Origin: Nitrospiraceae bacterium
GTDB lineage: Bacteria; Nitrospirota; Nitrospiria; Nitrospirales; Nitrospiraceae
Assembly (NCBI GenBank): GCA_005793285.1
Contig: SXPO01000100.1
Coordinates: forward strand, 1 to 6,055
Length of the DNA stretch: 6,055 bases
Reading direction: 5' to 3'
A program made the translations under genes and the position numbers. How positions within the stretch are numbered: position 1 is the stretch's first letter; each line of letters opens with the position of its first letter. The notes beneath the pieces were generated by a model that saw nothing but the letters and a program-made list of their open reading frames with translations, made no database searches and was not told where the DNA came from. Below are positions 5,270-6,055 of this stretch, one piece after another.

Positions 5270-6055
5270 CTACGGATTCCATGGCGTCAACGGCATCAAG
5301 GGGGCATCCTTTGCCACAGGGGTGATCGTCAAGGCCGCAATGGCGCCCCGGAGCGCCGCGGTCAGCGAATGGGTCACGATCGGATACACACCGGTTGATT
5401 CGGACACCAAGTCAAATGTGGCGGCGCTGCCAGGTCCGACGACATAGGTCTGGACGCCGACCCACTTGTTGGCCGGATTGCCGCTCTCATAGACTGCGTC
5501 CCAGATTTCGCCGATGGGATGCAATGAAGAGAATTCGTTCGGGCCGGCGTTCACGAAGTAGAGCCGTACCCGCTCGTTCGGCTTGGCTTCTAACGGAGCC
5601 GCTCCGATGAAGAAGGGGTGGTACTTCCAGATACCGCCGTTGAAGATCACGTTGTCGAACTTGCGATCGAACATGGCTTGGACGTCATCAGGATTCTTCC
5701 AGAACTCCGATTGCACCAACAGGAATTCCCGATCGGCCTTCGGCCACACTTTCGCATCCTTCGGGTCCACGATGATGGCGCCGAACATGCCGCGAGCAAT
5801 GTGCTGAATCATCGGCGGCGCGCCGCAGTGATAGAAGAACACCCCCGGCTTCTTGGCCACAAAGGTGTACTGGATGGTTTGGCCCGGCTTGATCTCACGA
5901 TAGTTCTTTAAGAAGTCGATTTCTGCGGCATGAAAGTCCATGGAATGCCCGAAGAAGTTCGTCTTCGGATTGTCCAGTGTGAAGTTGACGGTGTCGCCTT
6001 CGGTCACGCGGACAACGGGCCCTGGCATTTGTCCGTTGAAGGTCCAGGCCTTGTA
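5270..6055 (-). CDS. nirK: Copper-containing nitrite reductase (NirK-like), C-terminal 261 residues; N-terminus outside window
   Basis: The frame is open to the right edge and ends at TAG 5270-5272. The visible part starts at YKAWTFNGQMPGPVV, a segment lying near the start of the first cupredoxin domain, so the signal peptide and early strands are missing. Numbering from that first Y, type 1 copper ligands are H37, C77, H85 and M90. Type 2 ligands are H42 (MDFHAA) and H76 (YHCGAPP) from this domain and H229 (VTHSLTAA) from the second domain, which in the trimer binds in the neighbouring subunit. The catalytic pair is D40 and H179 (SSLHPIGEIWD). Spacing matches classic NirK (C to catalytic His 102 here; that His to the last ligand 50). 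The enzyme reduces nitrite to NO in the periplasm using electrons from a small copper protein or cytochrome c. A two-domain laccase is the alternative, but the Asp/His pair and HPIG motif favour NirK. The exported globin gene follows on the same strand. Confidence 0.85.
   Translation of the reverse strand, partial: YKAWTFNGQMPGPVVRVTEGDTVNFTLDNPKTNFFGHSMDFHAAEIDFLKNYREIKPGQTIQYTFVAKKPGVFFYHCGAPPMIQHIARGMFGAIIVDPKDAKVWPKADREFLLVQSEFWKNPDDVQAMFDRKFDNVIFNGGIWKYHPFFIGAAPLEAKPNERVRLYFVNAGPNEFSSLHPIGEIWDAVYESGNPANKWVGVQTYVVGPGSAATFDLVSESTGVYPIVTHSLTAALRGAIAALTITPVAKDAPLMPLTPWNP

Overview
The window looks like chromosomal DNA of a moderately GC-rich Gram-negative bacterium. An AsmA-type outer-envelope protein, several exported proteins and a periplasmic-type copper nitrite reductase all imply two membranes. 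NirK, an exported group I truncated haemoglobin and the style of the proteins would fit a nitrite oxidiser such as Nitrospira. That assignment is an inference from gene content, not proven by the sequence.

Left part, + strand (1-3427): the 3' portion of a large AsmA/YhdP-like envelope protein gene, cut by the left edge. A 123-base gap follows, with a good sigma70-like promoter (2163-2191) and a possible 24-codon leader ORF. Then comes a complete M24-family metallopeptidase (Xaa-Pro aminopeptidase type) with all five metal ligands.

Middle (3428-3929): no intact gene. The minus strand carries a decayed HDOD-domain gene, broken in frame and probably missing internal segments. Immediately after it, on the + strand, is a small intact single-domain cupin (3930-4250) with a clear Shine-Dalgarno. 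Its stop codon overlaps the stop of the next gene, which converges on it.

Right part, - strand (6055 down to 4247): nirK (cut by the right edge), then an exported truncated haemoglobin, then a strong intrinsic terminator, then a small exported HMA-like protein whose metal site reads CxxH. NirK reduces nitrite to NO. A haemoglobin exported to the same compartment and encoded 73 bases downstream is a plausible NO or O2 binding partner. The HMA-like protein is separated from that pair by the terminator and seems to have its own -10 box and an operator-like palindrome at its ribosome binding site. Its involvement in copper handling for NirK is only a hypothesis.

I found no CRISPR array, insertion sequence, tRNA or rRNA. 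I did not find a clearly new multi-gene system. The most interesting items are the nirK/exported-globin pair, the HDOD gene remnant, and the compact terminator/promoter/palindrome region at 4610-4752.
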